Shown here: one piece after another, positions 1 through 8,858 of the stretch
Layout of the letters: the number at the start of each line of letters is the position of its first letter
Position numbering within the stretch: the stretch's first letter is position 1
Assembly (NCBI GenBank): GCA_041319085.1
Contig: CP101033.1
Coordinates: 3,126,501-3,190,500 of the forward strand
Source: Aeromonas veronii
GTDB lineage: Bacteria; Pseudomonadota; Gammaproteobacteria; Enterobacterales; Aeromonadaceae
Direction of reading: 5' to 3'
DNA length: 64,000 nt
The notes under the pieces: generated by a model
Told to the model about the DNA's origin: nothing
Seen by the model: the letters and a program-made list of their open reading frames with translations, nothing else
Databases searched by the model: none
Translations under genes and position numbers: made by a program

Positions 1-414
1 CAGCTGCAGGCAGGAGAGTGAACCGTTCGGGATCATGTGCTCCAGCACCTCGACCGCATCGTGACAGATCACTTTCAGATTGGTGACGCCCGCTTCCTGA
101 GCGGTGCCCAGACAGGCGCCCACGCCCGGCGAGTGCACTTCGATGCCGATGAAGTTCTTCTCGGGGGCATTCTTGGCCATCTCGACCAAAGAAGCGCCCA
201 TGCCAAAGCCGATCTCCAGCACCACCGGGGCCTCGCGGCCAAACAGCGCGACCAGATCGAGCGGCGCTGGCGCAAAATCAATACCCATGACCGGCCAGAG
301 ATCTTCCAGAGCCTTCTCCTGCCCTTTGGTCAGGCGGCCTTCGCGACGGACAAAGCTGCGGATCTTGCGCATGAACTTGCCGTCTTCGTTAAATACATCT
401 TGGGTCACAGGCAT
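1..414 (-). CDS. trmB: tRNA (guanine-N7-)-methyltransferase, 3' part missing
   Basis: Methylates G46 in the variable loop of tRNAs using S-adenosylmethionine. The first 138 codons are visible from ATG at 414; the C-terminus lies off the window. The SAM-binding segment [16 protein letters not shown] and the following [16 protein letters not shown] are typical of TrmB, as is the preceding [10 protein letters not shown]. The reading frame is intact to the window edge. The identification rests on these family motifs and is secure. Confidence 0.93.
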   Translation of the reverse strand, partial: MPVTQDVFNEDGKFMRKIRSFVRREGRLTKGQEKALEDLWPVMGIDFAPAPLDLVALFGREAPVVLEIGFGMGASLVEMAKNAPEKNFIGIEVHSPGVGACLGTAQEAGVTNLKVICHDAVEVLEHMIPNGSLSCLQL

Positions 415-763
415 AATGGTCTCGTTATTTCATCAATCCGGGTAATACATCTGGTGTCCGATCCCGAGCGGGACCGCTCGCGGCTCGTCATTTCATCGAC
501 CCGCGAAAACAGGGGAGCGAATTATCCCAAGATAGGCCCAAGGCGCAAGTGTTTCGCGCAACAAATATTCCGGTCATCTGCTTCTCAGCCCACTCACTGC
601 CATCACCACCCCGACTAACCGCTCAATATAATCCGCACTAGAGTCAATCCAGCCCTTTTTTAGCGATTTTTGTGACAATCATTGCCTCATTTCTGAAATC
701 TGATACAAACGGATAACCTGGCGGTCGAATGGAGCGACCGCCCACATGCCGAGAGAATTGTCT
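415..763. other. intergenic region between trmB and the aminotransferase gene
   Basis: Divergent 5' regions of trmB (leftward) and the aminotransferase (rightward). It must hold both promoters. A GC-rich stretch near 464-500 can form short stems, but I see no convincing regulatory RNA or operator. A long open frame across this region (37-618) is antisense to trmB and is not credible. Confidence 0.5.
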
Positions 764-1945
764 ATGCAGCCGTTTTTTGCCCAGCGCTTCGAGAAGGTCG
801 AACCTTCCTTTATCCGTGAAATCCTCAAAGTTGCCGCCAATCCGGAGATCATCTCCTTCGCCGGTGGCCTGCCCAATCCCCACCTGTTTCCGGTCAAGGC
901 GATCGATCAGGCGTGTCAGGATGTACTGCGCGAACAGGGGGCGGCCGCCCTGCAATATGCCGCCACCGAGGGCTTCGCCCCGCTGCGCCAGTATATTGCC
1001 GACCGCTATCTGGCCCGCCACGGCATGCAGGTCAATCCGGACAACATCCTCATCACCAGCGGCTCCCAGCAGGCGCTGGATCTGCTGGGCAAGGTACTGA
1101 TCGACGAGGGTCAGGATCTCATCATCGAAGAGCCGGGTTACCTTGGCGCCATTCAGGCCTTTTCTGTCTACCAACCGACCTTCAAGCCAATCACCCTCGG
1201 CGAAGCCGGGCTGGATCTGGCGGCGCTGGATGCGCTGCTGGCAAGCGGCTCCAATGCCAAGCTGCTCTACGGCGTGCCCAATTTCCAGAACCCGAGCGGC
1301 GTCTCCTACAGCCGAGCCAACCGCGAGGCGCTTGCCGAGCGTCTGGTGCGCCACGAGCTGTTGATGGTGGAAGATGATCCCTACGGCGAGCTGCGTTTCG
1401 AAGGGGAACATCTGCCCCCCATTGCCAAGCTGGCGCCAAACAATACCGTGCTGCTCGGCTCCTTCTCGAAAACTGTGGTGCCCGCCTTCCGTCTCGGTTG
1501 GATGGTGGTGCCGGACTGGCTGCGCAAGAAGGTGACTATCGCCAAACAGGCCACCGACCTGCACAGCAACGCCTTCAGCCAGCAGGTGCTGCACCGCTTC
1601 CTGACCGACAATTCGTTGGATGCCCATCTGGAGCAGATCAAGGAGGTCTATGGCCGCCAGCGTGCCGCAATGGAGGCAGCTCTGGCCCGTCACTGCCCGC
1701 CCGGCGTCAGCTACACCCGGCCCGAGGGTGGCATGTTCCTCTGGCTGACCCTGCCCGCCAGTGTCAGCGCCATGGCGCTGTTTGACGAGGCGATCAAGGA
1801 GAAGGTGGCCTTCGTACCGGGCGCCCCCTTCTATGTTCGCCCGGAGATCAAGAACACCCTGCGCCTGAGCTTCTCCTGCGTCGATGAAGCGACCATCGAG
1901 GAGGGGGTCAAACGCTTGGCCCGCGCCCTCCGGCGCATGCTCTGA
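764..1945 (+). CDS. PLP-dependent class I/II aminotransferase (2-aminoadipate transaminase/MocR C-domain type)
   Basis: Fold-type I aminotransferase that probably transaminates a branched-chain, aromatic or aminoadipate-type amino acid; the substrate cannot be read from sequence. Visible motifs are the N-terminal FAGGLPNPHLFP typical of the LysN/YdcR branch, GVPNFQNPSG, the VEDDPYGELRF segment that contacts PLP, and the Schiff-base lysine in GSFSKTVVPAFRLGW. There is no N-terminal GntR domain, so this is an enzyme and not a MocR regulator. An in-frame ATG at 746 adds six codons; 764 is preferred because GAGAG lies 8 bases upstream. A strong terminator follows, so it is probably monocistronic. 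Confidence 0.85.
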   Translation: MQPFFAQRFEKVEPSFIREILKVAANPEIISFAGGLPNPHLFPVKAIDQACQDVLREQGAAALQYAATEGFAPLRQYIADRYLARHGMQVNPDNILITSGSQQALDLLGKVLIDEGQDLIIEEPGYLGAIQAFSVYQPTFKPITLGEAGLDLAALDALLASGSNAKLLYGVPNFQNPSGVSYSRANREALAERLVRHELLMVEDDPYGELRFEGEHLPPIAKLAPNNTVLLGSFSKTVVPAFRLGWMVVPDWLRKKVTIAKQATDLHSNAFSQQVLHRFLTDNSLDAHLEQIKEVYGRQRAAMEAALARHCPPGVSYTRPEGGMFLWLTLPASVSAMALFDEAIKEKVAFVPGAPFYVRPEIKNTLRLSFSCVDEATIEEGVKRLARALRRML

Positions 1946-1969
1946 ACGCCCAAGCCAAACGGTATCAAC

Positions 1970-1997
1970 AAAAAAACCAGCGATCGCTGGTTTTTTT
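1970..1997. terminator. bidirectional intrinsic terminator
   Basis: Perfect stem ccagcgatcgctgg flanked by seven A on the left and seven T on the right. It can end the rightward aminotransferase transcript and the leftward EAL transcript. Confidence 0.9.
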
Positions 1998-2016
1998 GTG
2001 CCCTCAACGCAACCCA

Positions 2017-3543
2017 TCAGCCAAACAGGGTCTGGCGGAACTGCTTCATCGGGATGGGGCGGCCGTAGAGATACCCTTGCAGGTAGTCCACGTGACGCGC
2101 CTGCAGATAGTCCGCCTGCACCTGATTCTCCACCCCTTCCGCAACCAGCTTCAAACCCAGCCGGGTCGCCAGATCGATCACGTTCTCGACAATATGGCTG
2201 GAAAGAGCATCGGAGCCGATCATCCCGACGAAGCTCTGATCGATCTTGAGAAAGTCCACCTTGAACTGCTGCAGATAGGTGAGGCTGGAGTGGCCGGTGC
2301 CAAAGTCGTCGATGGCGATAAAAACACCCAGCTGCTGCAACTCGGCAAACAGCTGGTCGGTCATCTCGTCTGCCACAATCAGCTCGCGCTCGGTCAGCTC
2401 CAGCACCAGCTTGATCGGGTTATCGCGAAACGCATCGATAAAGGCCCGGCAATCGGCCACCAGGCTCAAATCCTTGCAGTGGCTGGCGCTGATGTTGAAG
2501 CCGAAGTGGAACCCGTTGGGCAACTCGGCAGCCTGTGGAGCAAAGTAGTCCCGCACCTGCGCCATCATCAGGCTGGTCATGGGCACGATCAACCCGCTGT
2601 CTTCCGCCAGCGGAATAAAGCGATCCGGCGAGATCATCCCCTGTTTGGGATGCTGCCAGCGCATCAGCACCTCGCAGCCGCTCCAGTGGTCATCCTCTCC
2701 GGTGACCACGGGTTGCAGGTAGGGAATGAACTCCTCCTCGACCAGCGCGCGCTTGAGCTCCTCCGCTGGTGAGCTGCTACGCCCCATCAGCCAGAAGGTA
2801 CCGACCCCGATCAACAGAGACAGCAGGGGAAAGAGGAGCAAGGTATCTCTGGAGTAGCGCCATGCGTGGCTAAGATAATCATCATTCGTCACCCGAGTGC
2901 CCACTTTATAGGGGAAATTGGCCGAAGAAAGTGCCATATAACCCTCTTCTGCCGGAGAGGGCGCAGGCCCTACCCGACCAGAACCAAACAGCGCTTGCTC
3001 TCCGACCACTAAAACCAGCGAGGAGTTCTTGCTGGCGATATCAAGGGTATGACGCAGATAGTAGCCATCCACACCGATCAGCACACTCCCCTTGTCCGTC
3101 TCATGACGAAGAACCATCAAGGGATGATCCGGCGTTGCCACATTACCACTGAGCAATTGCAGCTTGCCTGCCACATAGTTATCCGGATTGAAGGGACCGT
3201 CGTAGTCACCATAAAGCGAGGTACAGTAGACGCGACGCCCGACAACCAGATTGGCGGAGCGCACATCGGGCACCGTCAGTACCTGAGCACGCAGTTGCAA
3301 CGCAGCCTCCGAACAGGGGTGACCAACCATCCCCTCCACATTAGTGGCAGCTTTCTGAGCATGACCCATGATGCGATCAAACATCAGCTGGGCACGCAGC
3401 AACCGTGACTCGGCATCACGCTCTATCTCCGTTACGGTCTGCCAGATGACGGCAACCCCCAGCAGCAGGATCCCGCCCCCCATCAGCAGCGCCACCAGAA
3501 TCCTCGAGTAAAGTTGGCGTAGTTTCAGACGGCGAAATGGCAT
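2017..3543 (-). CDS. membrane c-di-GMP phosphodiesterase with CSS-motif periplasmic sensor and EAL domain
   Basis: Hydrolyses cyclic di-GMP at the inner membrane. The 508-aa protein has TM1 at about residues 13-34, a periplasmic CSS-type domain with two cysteines (VGHPCSEAA and VYCTSLYG), TM2 at about 240-262, and a C-terminal EAL domain. The signature is EVLMRW instead of EALLRW, but the other catalytic residues are visible: FNISASH, LELTERE, IDDFGTGHSSL, FLKIDQSF, VAEGVEN and QGYLYGRP, so activity is expected. In E. coli CSS-EAL enzymes (YjcC/PdeC type) the cysteines respond to periplasmic redox state. ATG 3543 has AGAGG 5 bases upstream; a longer frame to 3642 lacks support. Confidence 0.9.
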   Translation of the reverse strand: MPFRRLKLRQLYSRILVALLMGGGILLLGVAVIWQTVTEIERDAESRLLRAQLMFDRIMGHAQKAATNVEGMVGHPCSEAALQLRAQVLTVPDVRSANLVVGRRVYCTSLYGDYDGPFNPDNYVAGKLQLLSGNVATPDHPLMVLRHETDKGSVLIGVDGYYLRHTLDIASKNSSLVLVVGEQALFGSGRVGPAPSPAEEGYMALSSANFPYKVGTRVTNDDYLSHAWRYSRDTLLLFPLLSLLIGVGTFWLMGRSSSPAEELKRALVEEEFIPYLQPVVTGEDDHWSGCEVLMRWQHPKQGMISPDRFIPLAEDSGLIVPMTSLMMAQVRDYFAPQAAELPNGFHFGFNISASHCKDLSLVADCRAFIDAFRDNPIKLVLELTERELIVADEMTDQLFAELQQLGVFIAIDDFGTGHSSLTYLQQFKVDFLKIDQSFVGMIGSDALSSHIVENVIDLATRLGLKLVAEGVENQVQADYLQARHVDYLQGYLYGRPIPMKQFRQTLFG

Positions 3544-3796
3544 GGTGGCCTCTTTGATGCTCGGATAATGGGTGACAGCCCCGGTGGACAGGCGAAAAGG
3601 GTCGCCATAATAGCGATTGTTCAACAAATGTCCACCCAACAAAAATCAATTAATTCAAACCACTGTTCAACAATATGTCGCAATAAGAGGATAGTGTTAG
3701 CACCAGCCGAGTGAACATCACGAGCCAAGCGAGTCCGCTTGTTGAAGGCGAGCGACGCCATTAGAGTAGAGCAAACGGCAGCAGGAGCGTGTAGCG

Positions 3797-4702
3797 ATGA
3801 AGATGCTTATTACCGGAGGAACCGGCTTTATCGGCCGCAAGCTGGTTGCCCATCTCAAGGTCAATCACGAGGTCGTGGTATTGAGCAGGCAGGGGAGCCG
3901 CGCTTACTCCCTGCTCGGTCACGATATCAAGGTATTGGATAGCCTCGATCGGCTCGATGACCTTAATGACGTGGACGCGGTGATCAATCTGGCCGGTGAA
4001 CCCATCGCCGCCGGACGCTGGAGCGAGTCGCGCAAACAGCTGCTCTGCGATAGTCGCTGGCTGCTGACCGAGCAGTTGGTGGATCTCATCAAGCTATCCA
4101 GCACACCGCCCAAAGTGCTGATCAACGCCTCCGCCATCGGCTGGTATGGCAGACAGGGCACCGAGACCCTCGACGAGCAGTGCCGCTCTCCCCACGACGA
4201 GTTCACCCACCAGCTCTGCCAGCAGTGGGAGACCTTGGCCCAAGAGGCCCAGAGCAGCCAGACCCGGGTCTGTATCGTGCGGATCGGGCTGGTGCTTGGC
4301 ATGGATGGCGGCGCACTGCCCAAAATGCTCCCACCCTATCGGCTTGGACTCGGCGGCCCCATGGGCAGCGGCAGCCAGATGATGAGCTGGATCCATGTGC
4401 AGGATCTGGTACGCGCCATGCTGTTCTTGCTGGAGCACGAAGAGTGCAACGGCATCTTCAACGGAACCGCCCCTCATCCGGTCAGCAATCGGGAGTTCAG
4501 CCAGACCCTGGCCGCCACGCTGCACCGCCCGCACCTCTTCTTCGTCCCGGCACCGCTGCTGCAACTGGTGATGGGGGAAGCGGCGGATCTGCTGCTGACC
4601 GGACAAAAGGTGATACCAGCCCGGTTGCAACAGGCCGGTTTTCACTTCAGCTATCCCGAGCTGCCGAGCGCCCTCACCAATCTACTGCGCGAGCCCCGCT
4701 AG
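3797..4702 (+). CDS. TIGR01777-family NAD(P)-binding epimerase (YfcH-like)
   Basis: Atypical short-chain dehydrogenase of the YfcH/SULA family; the true substrate is not established. The 301-aa protein opens with the dinucleotide-binding motif MLITGGTGFIGRKL and carries INLAGEPIAAGRW, INASAIGWYG and the C-terminal DUF1731 segment LLTGQKVIPARLQQAGF, which together identify the family. AGGAG lies about 10 bases before ATG 3797. It is alone between the EAL gene (divergent) and ybbP (convergent). Confidence 0.88.
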   Translation: MKMLITGGTGFIGRKLVAHLKVNHEVVVLSRQGSRAYSLLGHDIKVLDSLDRLDDLNDVDAVINLAGEPIAAGRWSESRKQLLCDSRWLLTEQLVDLIKLSSTPPKVLINASAIGWYGRQGTETLDEQCRSPHDEFTHQLCQQWETLAQEAQSSQTRVCIVRIGLVLGMDGGALPKMLPPYRLGLGGPMGSGSQMMSWIHVQDLVRAMLFLLEHEECNGIFNGTAPHPVSNREFSQTLAATLHRPHLFFVPAPLLQLVMGEAADLLLTGQKVIPARLQQAGFHFSYPELPSALTNLLREPR

Positions 4703-4732
4703 CTAACACCAGCTCGTCAGCACCTCATATAA

Positions 4733-4763
4733 CAAGCAGCCCGGCCAATGGCCGGGCTGCTTG
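4733..4763. terminator. hairpin between the epimerase gene and ybbP
   Basis: Long stem caagcagcccggcc/ggccgggctgcttg with an AAT loop, placed between two convergent genes. The T tract is poor, so termination efficiency is uncertain. Confidence 0.6.
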
Positions 4764-4829
4764 CTTGTTGGTGAAAGTGAGTGGTGGATGCTCGATTGCA
4801 CCTTGTGGCATCGGCTCGCGCTGGCGGGA

Positions 4830-7286
4830 TTACAACAGTCCCTGACCCAGCCCCCGCAGCCGATCGCTGAGGGTGCCAGCCAGCAGCTGACGCTGCATCC
4901 CCTGCCCCGCCAGCGTTACCAGCAAGGCCCCCAGCGTCGGCAGACCGAGCCAGATGGCCCAGTGGAACTGCCACTGCCCCTCGAACCACCACCATTGCAG
5001 GCCAAAGGAGCAGAGCTCCACCACCATGGCGGCACAGAGCCCCGCCAGCGCACCACTGGCCACCAGCTCCCAGCGCAGCATCTTTTTCAGCAGATCGCTG
5101 CTGGCACCCAGGGTGCGCATCAGCAACAGCTCGCGCCGACGCTGGGCCATGCTGGCCTGGGTCTGGGTCAGCAACACCAGCAGCGCCGCTACCGTCACCA
5201 GCCCCAGCATCAGGGCCAGCGCCCGGCTAACCTGCTCCGATACCTGAGTGAGCCGCGCAATCAGGTCATCCACATCGATCAGGCTCACCGTGGGGTGACG
5301 GCGGATCAACTCCACCTCGGCAGTGCGCCCCGCCGCGGGCAACCGGTAACTACCAAGCCAGGTACGGGAGAAGGGGGCCAGCAGATCCTCGGAGAAGATC
5401 ATGTAGAAGTTGGGCCGCATATTGTCCCACTTGATGCTGCGCAGACTGGTCACCCTGGCGCCGAAGCTGCGCCCCTCGATGGTAAAGGCGAGCATGTCAC
5501 CCAGCTTGATATCGAGCCGCTTGGCCAGCTCACTATCCACCGACACCTCGCCGGGGCCAGATAGCCATGTTCCGGCCACCAGCTTGTTGTCGGTTGGCAG
5601 GGTGGCCGTGGTGGTGAAGTTAAGCTCCCGATCGACCCCTTCGCGGCCACTGCTGGCCCCCTCGCCCACCGCCTCACCGGCGATATGGGTCAACCTGCCG
5701 CGCACCATGGGGTAGAAGTCGGAGGTGGTGGCCCCCGCCGCGGCCAGTTCGCTCAGGATCCCCTCCCGCTCGTTCTCGGCCACATTGACCAGAAAACGGT
5801 TGGGCGCATCGGCGGGCAGACGAGCCGAAAACTCATCCAGCAGATCGACCCGGGCCGCCCAGAGCAAGCCAAACAGCATCAATGCCAGCGCAAAGCCCGC
5901 CAACTGGAACAGGCCGCTGCTGCGCTCGCGCGACAGATGGGCGAGCGCCAACCGCAAGGCATGAGGCCCGCTCACTCTTGCCCCCAGCCGCAACATCAGC
6001 GCCGCCAGCAGGGCCAGCAGCCCCATCAGCAAGCCCATGCCACCCACCAATCCCAGCGCCAGCCGCACATCGGCGGTAAAGCCCCAGACCAGCGCAAACA
6101 GCCCGAGCAGACCGACCGGCAGCGCCAACCAGGGGGGAATGCCCGCCTCCAGCTCGCGGCGCAGTACCCGCAGTGGCGGCACTTTCAGCAGCCGCAAGAA
6201 GGGGACAAAGGCGAGCAGCAGGGTGATAAAGAGCGCCACCGCCACCCCCAGCGCAAAGGGGCGCCAGGAGGGGGGCGGCAGATCCGGCGGCAGCAGGTCC
6301 CCCAGCAGTTGCAAGGTGATCCACTGCATGACGGTGCCCGCCACCAGCCCCAGCAGCGCGCCGACCAGCGTTAGCGACAGCAGCAGGGTTCCCATCAGTT
6401 GCCAGAGCGAGTGACGGGATGCCCCCAAGGTTTTGAGCAGCGCCACCATATTGGTCTGGCGCTCGGCAAAGTGACGTACCGCAATGCCCATCGCCAACGC
6501 CCCCAGCAATACCCCGCTTAGCGAGGCGAGCCGGAAGAAACGCTCGGCATTGGCCAGCGAGCGGCCCACCTGGGATTCGCTGTCATCCGGTTTGATCCAC
6601 TTCTGTCCGGCCTGCAATTGCGGCAGCAGCCATTGCTCGTAACGGGCCAGCGACTCTCGCGGCCCCTTGAACAGATAGCGCCACTGCTGGCGGCTGCCGG
6701 GGAGCAGAGCACCGGTCGCCTCGATATCGGCAGTGTGGATCAGCGCCCGCGGTGCCAGCAGGAAGGGGCTGAAGCCCTGATCCGGCTCCTCACCAAGCAG
6801 GCCGGCCACCTTGAGCACCGTATTGCCCACCTCCAGCTCATCCCCCGTTTTAGCCTGCAGCAGCTGCATCACCCGGGCAGAGAGCCAGATCTCGCCGGGG
6901 GCCGGGGCGCGGGCAGGTTCCAGCGCCAGCTTACCATAGAAGGGGAAACCGTCCGGCACCGCCCGAATGGAGGCAAGCTGCAGCGCATCGCCGTGAAACA
7001 GCATGCTGTTGAAGCTGACGGTGGTCTGCACCGCCAAGCCATCCTGTTTTGCCCGGGCCAGCCAGCCATCCGGCAGAGCCGCGGCGGTGCGCAGCACCCG
7101 ATCCGCGCCGATAAAGTCACGGCCCGATGCCTTGAGTCCGGCATCGAGCCGATCCGCCACCAGCGCCACACTCAAGACGCACGCCACGCTCAGCGCCAGC
7201 GCCAGCACAAACCAGCGCAGCTCGCCGCTGAAACCTTCCCGGCGAAGCAGCCGCCATCCCAATTGCCACTGCATCATCCCTTGCAT
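4830..7286 (-). CDS. ybbP: ABC transporter permease, FtsX/MacB type (YbbP-like)
   Basis: Large inner-membrane permease of 818 aa with two FtsX domains and about ten membrane segments, typical of ABC3 permeases that do mechanical work on lipids or lipoproteins instead of classical import. Segments such as FAERQTNMVALLKTLGASRHSL and QRRRELLLMRTLGASS are the cytoplasmic coupling loops. It follows ybbA on the same strand 27 bases downstream and sits divergent to tesA, the same arrangement as E. coli tesA-ybbA-ybbP. The physiological substrate is unknown. MMQWQLGW a few codons inside is an alternative start. Confidence 0.88.
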   Translation of the reverse strand: MQGMMQWQLGWRLLRREGFSGELRWFVLALALSVACVLSVALVADRLDAGLKASGRDFIGADRVLRTAAALPDGWLARAKQDGLAVQTTVSFNSMLFHGDALQLASIRAVPDGFPFYGKLALEPARAPAPGEIWLSARVMQLLQAKTGDELEVGNTVLKVAGLLGEEPDQGFSPFLLAPRALIHTADIEATGALLPGSRQQWRYLFKGPRESLARYEQWLLPQLQAGQKWIKPDDSESQVGRSLANAERFFRLASLSGVLLGALAMGIAVRHFAERQTNMVALLKTLGASRHSLWQLMGTLLLSLTLVGALLGLVAGTVMQWITLQLLGDLLPPDLPPPSWRPFALGVAVALFITLLLAFVPFLRLLKVPPLRVLRRELEAGIPPWLALPVGLLGLFALVWGFTADVRLALGLVGGMGLLMGLLALLAALMLRLGARVSGPHALRLALAHLSRERSSGLFQLAGFALALMLFGLLWAARVDLLDEFSARLPADAPNRFLVNVAENEREGILSELAAAGATTSDFYPMVRGRLTHIAGEAVGEGASSGREGVDRELNFTTTATLPTDNKLVAGTWLSGPGEVSVDSELAKRLDIKLGDMLAFTIEGRSFGARVTSLRSIKWDNMRPNFYMIFSEDLLAPFSRTWLGSYRLPAAGRTAEVELIRRHPTVSLIDVDDLIARLTQVSEQVSRALALMLGLVTVAALLVLLTQTQASMAQRRRELLLMRTLGASSDLLKKMLRWELVASGALAGLCAAMVVELCSFGLQWWWFEGQWQFHWAIWLGLPTLGALLVTLAGQGMQRQLLAGTLSDRLRGLGQGLL

Positions 7287-7313
7287 CTCCCGCCTGACCC
7301 GCAGCTCAGCCCG

Positions 7314-8009
7314 TTACACCACACCATGGGCCACCTCGCAACCCAGTCTGCCTGCAGTCATGACCACTTGCCGCTGGCAGCGTTCGGCCAGCTGATGGTC
7401 ATGGGTTACCACCACTAGCGTGGTGCCGTGCTTGCGATTGAGTTCAAACAGCAGCTCGATCACCTTCTCGCCGGTCTTACTGTCGAGGTTGCCGGTAGGT
7501 TCGTCCGCCAACAGAAGGCTGGGACGAGTCATAAAGGCGCGAGCGATGGCCACCCGCTGCTGCTCACCGCCAGAGAGCCGTGGCGGCAGATGGTGCAATC
7601 GCTCGCCAAGCCCGACCGCCGCCAGCAGCTCGCGGGCTCTTGGCTCACAATCCCGCTCACCGCGCAGCTCGGCGGGCAGCATCACATTCTCGAGCGCCGT
7701 CATGGTCGGGAGCAGCAGGAACGACTGGAACACAAAACCGATCTGCTCGGCGCGCAATCGGGCCCGCCCCTCCTCATCCAGCTCGCCCAGGGATTTGCCG
7801 AGGATCTCGATATCCCCCTGACTCGGCAGATCGAGCCCGGCCAACAGCCCCAGCAGGGTGGACTTGCCGGAGCCGGAGGCGCCGACCAGTGCCACCGTCT
7901 CGCCGCTATTGACTTGCAGATCGATCCCTTCAAGGATGGTGAGGCTTTCCTGGCCGAGGCGAACCGATTTGCCGAGGCCCTTGACGACAATAATGGGGGT
8001 TGAACTCAT
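7314..8009 (-). CDS. ybbA: ABC transporter ATP-binding protein (YbbA-like)
   Basis: Cytoplasmic ATPase of the LolD/MacB branch that partners YbbP. Walker A GASGSGKS, the signature LSGGEQQRVAIARAF, Walker B LLLADEPTGNLD and the switch histidine in VVVTHDHQL are all present, so it should be active. ATG 8009 is preferred because AAAGGA lies 8 bases upstream; a TTG at 8030 would add seven residues. It is the first gene of the ybbAP pair and is transcribed away from tesA. Confidence 0.93.
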   Translation of the reverse strand: MSSTPIIVVKGLGKSVRLGQESLTILEGIDLQVNSGETVALVGASGSGKSTLLGLLAGLDLPSQGDIEILGKSLGELDEEGRARLRAEQIGFVFQSFLLLPTMTALENVMLPAELRGERDCEPRARELLAAVGLGERLHHLPPRLSGGEQQRVAIARAFMTRPSLLLADEPTGNLDSKTGEKVIELLFELNRKHGTTLVVVTHDHQLAERCQRQVVMTAGRLGCEVAHGVV

Positions 8010-8065
8010 GCTCTGTGTCCTTTGTTCCAATCCCTTGATGGCAATCCATAGCGGGAGTTGAATTG

Positions 8066-8677
8066 ATGGTGCGTATTCTGTTTGCCTTGTTGGCTGGCCT
8101 TGGCAGCCTGCTCTCGTCGGTTCAGGCCCAGACCCTGCTGGTGCTGGGAGACAGCCTGAGCGCCGGCTATCAGATGCAGGTTGAGCAGAGCTGGCCCGCC
8201 CTGCTCAACCAGAAATGGCAAGAGGAGGGGGGCAAGCACACCCTGCTCAATGCCAGCATCAGCGGTGAAACGACGCAAGGGGCGCTGGCCCGTCTGCCCG
8301 CCCTGCTGAAGGAGCACAAGCCGGACTGGTTGCTGATCGAACTGGGAGGCAACGACGGCCTGCGCGGTTTCGCGCCGACCATTACCCGCCAGAATCTGGC
8401 CAGCATGATCGCGCTAGCCAAGGAGCAGCAGACCCGTGTGGTGTTGACCCAGATCCAGCTGCCCCGCAACTACGGTGCCCGCTATCTGCGCCAGTTCGAG
8501 CAGATCTTCCCTGAACTGGCAGAGATCAACGATCTGCCGCTGCTGCCCTTCTTCATGGATGATATTGCGCTGCGCCCTGAACTTATGATGAACGATGGCA
8601 TTCATCCCACCCCGGCGGCCCAGCCCCAAATCCGCGATAAAGTGGCCCGCTTTATGGAGCCGCTGCTCAGCCAATAA
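8066..8677 (+). CDS. tesA: multifunctional acyl-CoA thioesterase I/protease I/lysophospholipase L1
   Basis: Periplasmic SGNH hydrolase that cleaves acyl thioesters and lysophospholipids. After a signal peptide (MVRILFALLAGLGSLLSSVQA) come block I LVLGDSLSAGYQ with the nucleophilic serine, block II SGET, block III GGNDGLRG and block V DGIHP with the catalytic Asp and His. The 203-aa length fits TesA. ATG 8066 has GGAG 8 bases upstream. It is divergent from ybbA with about 55 bases between them, so their promoters overlap. Confidence 0.95.
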   Translation: MVRILFALLAGLGSLLSSVQAQTLLVLGDSLSAGYQMQVEQSWPALLNQKWQEEGGKHTLLNASISGETTQGALARLPALLKEHKPDWLLIELGGNDGLRGFAPTITRQNLASMIALAKEQQTRVVLTQIQLPRNYGARYLRQFEQIFPELAEINDLPLLPFFMDDIALRPELMMNDGIHPTPAAQPQIRDKVARFMEPLLSQ

Positions 8678-8691
8678 GCCCGCCTCTCCGG

Positions 8692-8733
8692 CCAATACCC
8701 CATAACAAAACATCCCGCCCAAATCGGATGTTT
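8692..8733. repeat. degenerate upstream copy of the tesA/cheV terminator
   Basis: The sequence beginning ccaatacccca at 8692 is almost identical over 28 bases to that at 8784 (one base difference plus a shift), but its 3' arm is eroded (cggatgttttgggc). It looks like one unit of a duplicated terminator. Confidence 0.6.
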
Positions 8734-8791
8734 TGGGCAGTCGACGATCTCTGCGTGGCACCTTGATTCAACCAATCCATCGCCAATACCC

Positions 8792-8831
8792 AATAACAAA
8801 ACATCCCGCCGAAGCGGGATGTTTTGTTATT
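8792..8831. terminator. bidirectional terminator between tesA and cheV
   Basis: Perfect stem aataacaaaacatcccgc/gcgggatgttttgttatt around a short loop. It ends both convergent transcripts. Confidence 0.9.
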
Positions 8832-8858
8832 GATTGAGCATAACCGGCAGGCAGCTTA

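Noticed and set aside
37..618. 193-codon open frame on the plus strand at the left edge
   Set aside because: Antisense to trmB over most of its length; no family resemblance and no ribosome binding site.
644..2017. 457-codon open frame opposite the aminotransferase gene
   Set aside because: Mirror frame of a GC-rich gene; low-complexity translation, no motif.
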